In this document: positions 25,488 to 26,576 of the stretch, one piece after another | Position numbering within the stretch: the first letter of the stretch is position 1 | Layout of the letters: each line of letters starts with the position of its first letter | Assembly (NCBI GenBank): GCA_947629805.1 | Contig: CANRFE010000004.1 | Location: 1 to 26,576, forward strand | Length of the DNA stretch: 26,576 nt | Direction: 5' to 3' | DNA from: an uncultured Clostridia bacterium | GTDB taxonomy: Bacteria; Bacillota; Clostridia; TANB77; CAG-508 | Notes under the pieces: generated by a model | Told to the model about the DNA's origin: nothing | The model's input: only the letters and a program-made list of their open reading frames with translations | The model's database searches: none | Program-made: the position numbers and the translations under genes

Positions 25488-25518
25488 AATTTTGACTTTT
25501 TATACATTAAATTTTGAC
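25488..25518. repeat. Direct repeat AATTTTGAC, 22 bases apart, overlapping a -35 box
   Basis: Copies at 25488-25496 and 25510-25518 in the divergent promoter region. The second overlaps the -35 box of the rightward gene. The two-turn spacing fits tandem regulator binding. Confidence 0.35.
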
Positions 25519-25542
25519 AAAAATATTGAAATTTATTATAAT
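25514..25542 (+). promoter_or_regulatory. Consensus sigma-A promoter for the partial gene at 25567
   Basis: TTGACA (25514-25519), 17-base spacer, TATAAT (25537-25542), 24 bases before the start codon: a perfect consensus. Confidence 0.85.
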
Positions 25543-25566
25543 TTGATTGTTATAGGGGGCTTATTT

Positions 25567-26576
25567 ATGGGATATAGTATAAATTTACCAAAAATATTAT
25601 ATTTAACATTGCTAATTTCAAAATTTGCAAGAAATGAAAAATATTACAATACAAATGATCTAATAAAAATTGCTAATGAATTGCGTCCTGAATTAGTTAG
25701 ATTAAGAAAAGATAAAAATGATTATAAATTTCTAGATGATACAAATTTTGGAGGTTTAAGGGGAAACTTCTCAACTGCACTAACATTTAGAGGATTTATT
25801 AATAGAAACAATAAATACATAGCATACTATGGTCTTGGTAGTAGTGATAGGCTATTTAATGCTTTTCAAAAAGGAGAAATAATATTAGATTCTCAAAAAT
25901 ATTGTGCTCATACTAATAATTTAGAATTATTAAAACTTTTAGAAAAAGAAATCAATAATTTTAATATACGAGAAAGTCAAGCTCACATTAAAGTATTCTT
26001 AGAAAGGAATGATGGTTTTCCTTTAAAAAGAGACAATATTAACTTTCCAAAAATCGCGGTATTAAAGTCCGAAAAAAATCAATATTTTTTAAGAATATTA
26101 TTTAATACTTTTAAAAATGATAATGTTATTGAGTTTAATATGTTTAATTATCTAGAAGGTACGAAAATAAAACAGTTTAACATTAACCCTTTATTTGTAA
26201 TACCAACTTATGAAGATTCTTGGGATGAATTTTATGTTATAGATAGTAAAGAAATATTAACAAATACTCCATTATTTATGTATTATGATAAAAAAGCGAA
26301 GAAATTCTATGATAATAACAATAATATATATTCTTATTACGCATTAGGAGAAGCTTTAGACAAAGTACAAAATCAGGACGGAAATATTAGTGAAAGACTA
26401 TTATATGACTGGCAAAAAGTTAGAGAGCAATTAGTTGAAGACTATATTGAAAAGAAATCTGAAGTTCAAAAAGATGAATTTTCTTTATTTTTAGAAAACT
26501 TCCTGCACTGGAAAAAATCATTTTCTATATATCAAAAAGACGTAGTTGATATAACAGTTTCTTCTTCAGGTGGACC
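25567..26576 (+). CDS. Uncharacterised protein, 3' end cut by the window edge
   Basis: Open from ATG 25567 (AGGGGG upstream) through 336 codons to the window edge. It begins MGYSINLPKILYLTLLISKF and shows no motif I can name. The available part is polar, rich in Asn/Lys/Tyr, without membrane segments, and ends ITVSSSGG. Very AT-rich codon use, like the DUF262 gene. Divergent from that gene with a strong promoter, it may be a further component of the same locus. No in-frame CGG; CGG occurs out of phase (for example GAC GGA at 26378-26383) without any break. Confidence 0.75.
   Translation, partial: MGYSINLPKILYLTLLISKFARNEKYYNTNDLIKIANELRPELVRLRKDKNDYKFLDDTNFGGLRGNFSTALTFRGFINRNNKYIAYYGLGSSDRLFNAFQKGEIILDSQKYCAHTNNLELLKLLEKEINNFNIRESQAHIKVFLERNDGFPLKRDNINFPKIAVLKSEKNQYFLRILFNTFKNDNVIEFNMFNYLEGTKIKQFNINPLFVIPTYEDSWDEFYVIDSKEILTNTPLFMYYDKKAKKFYDNNNNIYSYYALGEALDKVQNQDGNISERLLYDWQKVREQLVEDYIEKKSEVQKDEFSLFLENFLHWKKSFSIYQKDVVDITVSSSGG

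Noticed and set aside
1..26576. tRNA or rRNA genes, CRISPR arrays, insertion sequences
   Set aside because: I saw no T-loop-like cloverleaf sequences, no regularly spaced repeats and no transposase or integrase frames. A tRNA scan would be more sensitive than reading by eye.

Overview
The window is AT-rich DNA with strong AGGAGG-type ribosome binding sites, A/T-ending codons, AGA as the main arginine codon, and genes typical of Firmicutes/Clostridia (SpoVB-type flippase, YhaO/YhaN pair, ComM-DprA-YraN, Maf, FabD). It is most likely from a low-GC, probably gut-type clostridium. Stop codon use looks standard.

Layout. 1-963: 5' part of prfA (minus). 1111-4138: yhaO-yhaN-like nuclease/ATPase operon (minus). 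4256-6795: two uncharacterised minus-strand genes around a plus-strand spoVB-like gene. 6996-9076: a phosphodiesterase and a UDP-sugar pyrophosphorylase (plus). 9274-13886: fabD, yraN, dprA, comM, maf (minus). 14050-20239: a restriction-modification island read leftward: a fused double adenine methyltransferase, an HNH nuclease, a beta-class methyltransferase, its presumed endonuclease, and a small repeat protein. 20465-22238: a frameshifted HTH regulator, an ArsC/Spx-like protein and a Nudix-pyrophosphatase fusion. 22257-22800: gene-free, palindrome-containing DNA. 22801-26576: a small conserved-looking ORF, a zinc-ribbon protein, a DUF262-HNH protein and a divergently transcribed partial gene, probably defence-related.

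Main observation. Seven +1 frame changes interrupt five genes, and every one falls exactly on an in-frame CGG triplet. Skipping the C, or reading CGGN as one four-base glycine codon, restores a full-length protein each time. The sites are at 1352-1354 (yhaN), 8152-8154 (UDP-sugar pyrophosphorylase), 12969-12971, 12404-12406 and 12397-12399 (all comM), 15119-15121 (endonuclease) and 16393-16395 (methyltransferase). The glycine made is usually a diagnostic family residue: both glycines of the ComM Walker A motif, the ABC signature of YhaN, the nucleotide-binding loop of the pyrophosphorylase. Apart from these sites I found only three in-frame CGG codons in the annotated genes, in two uncharacterised genes (4256-4516 and 6208-6795) with somewhat GC-richer codons, and there the frame stays open without a shift. 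The pattern suggests CGG-directed +1 frameshifting or quadruplet decoding to glycine. A systematic single-C insertion error in the assembly is the main competing explanation and cannot be excluded here.
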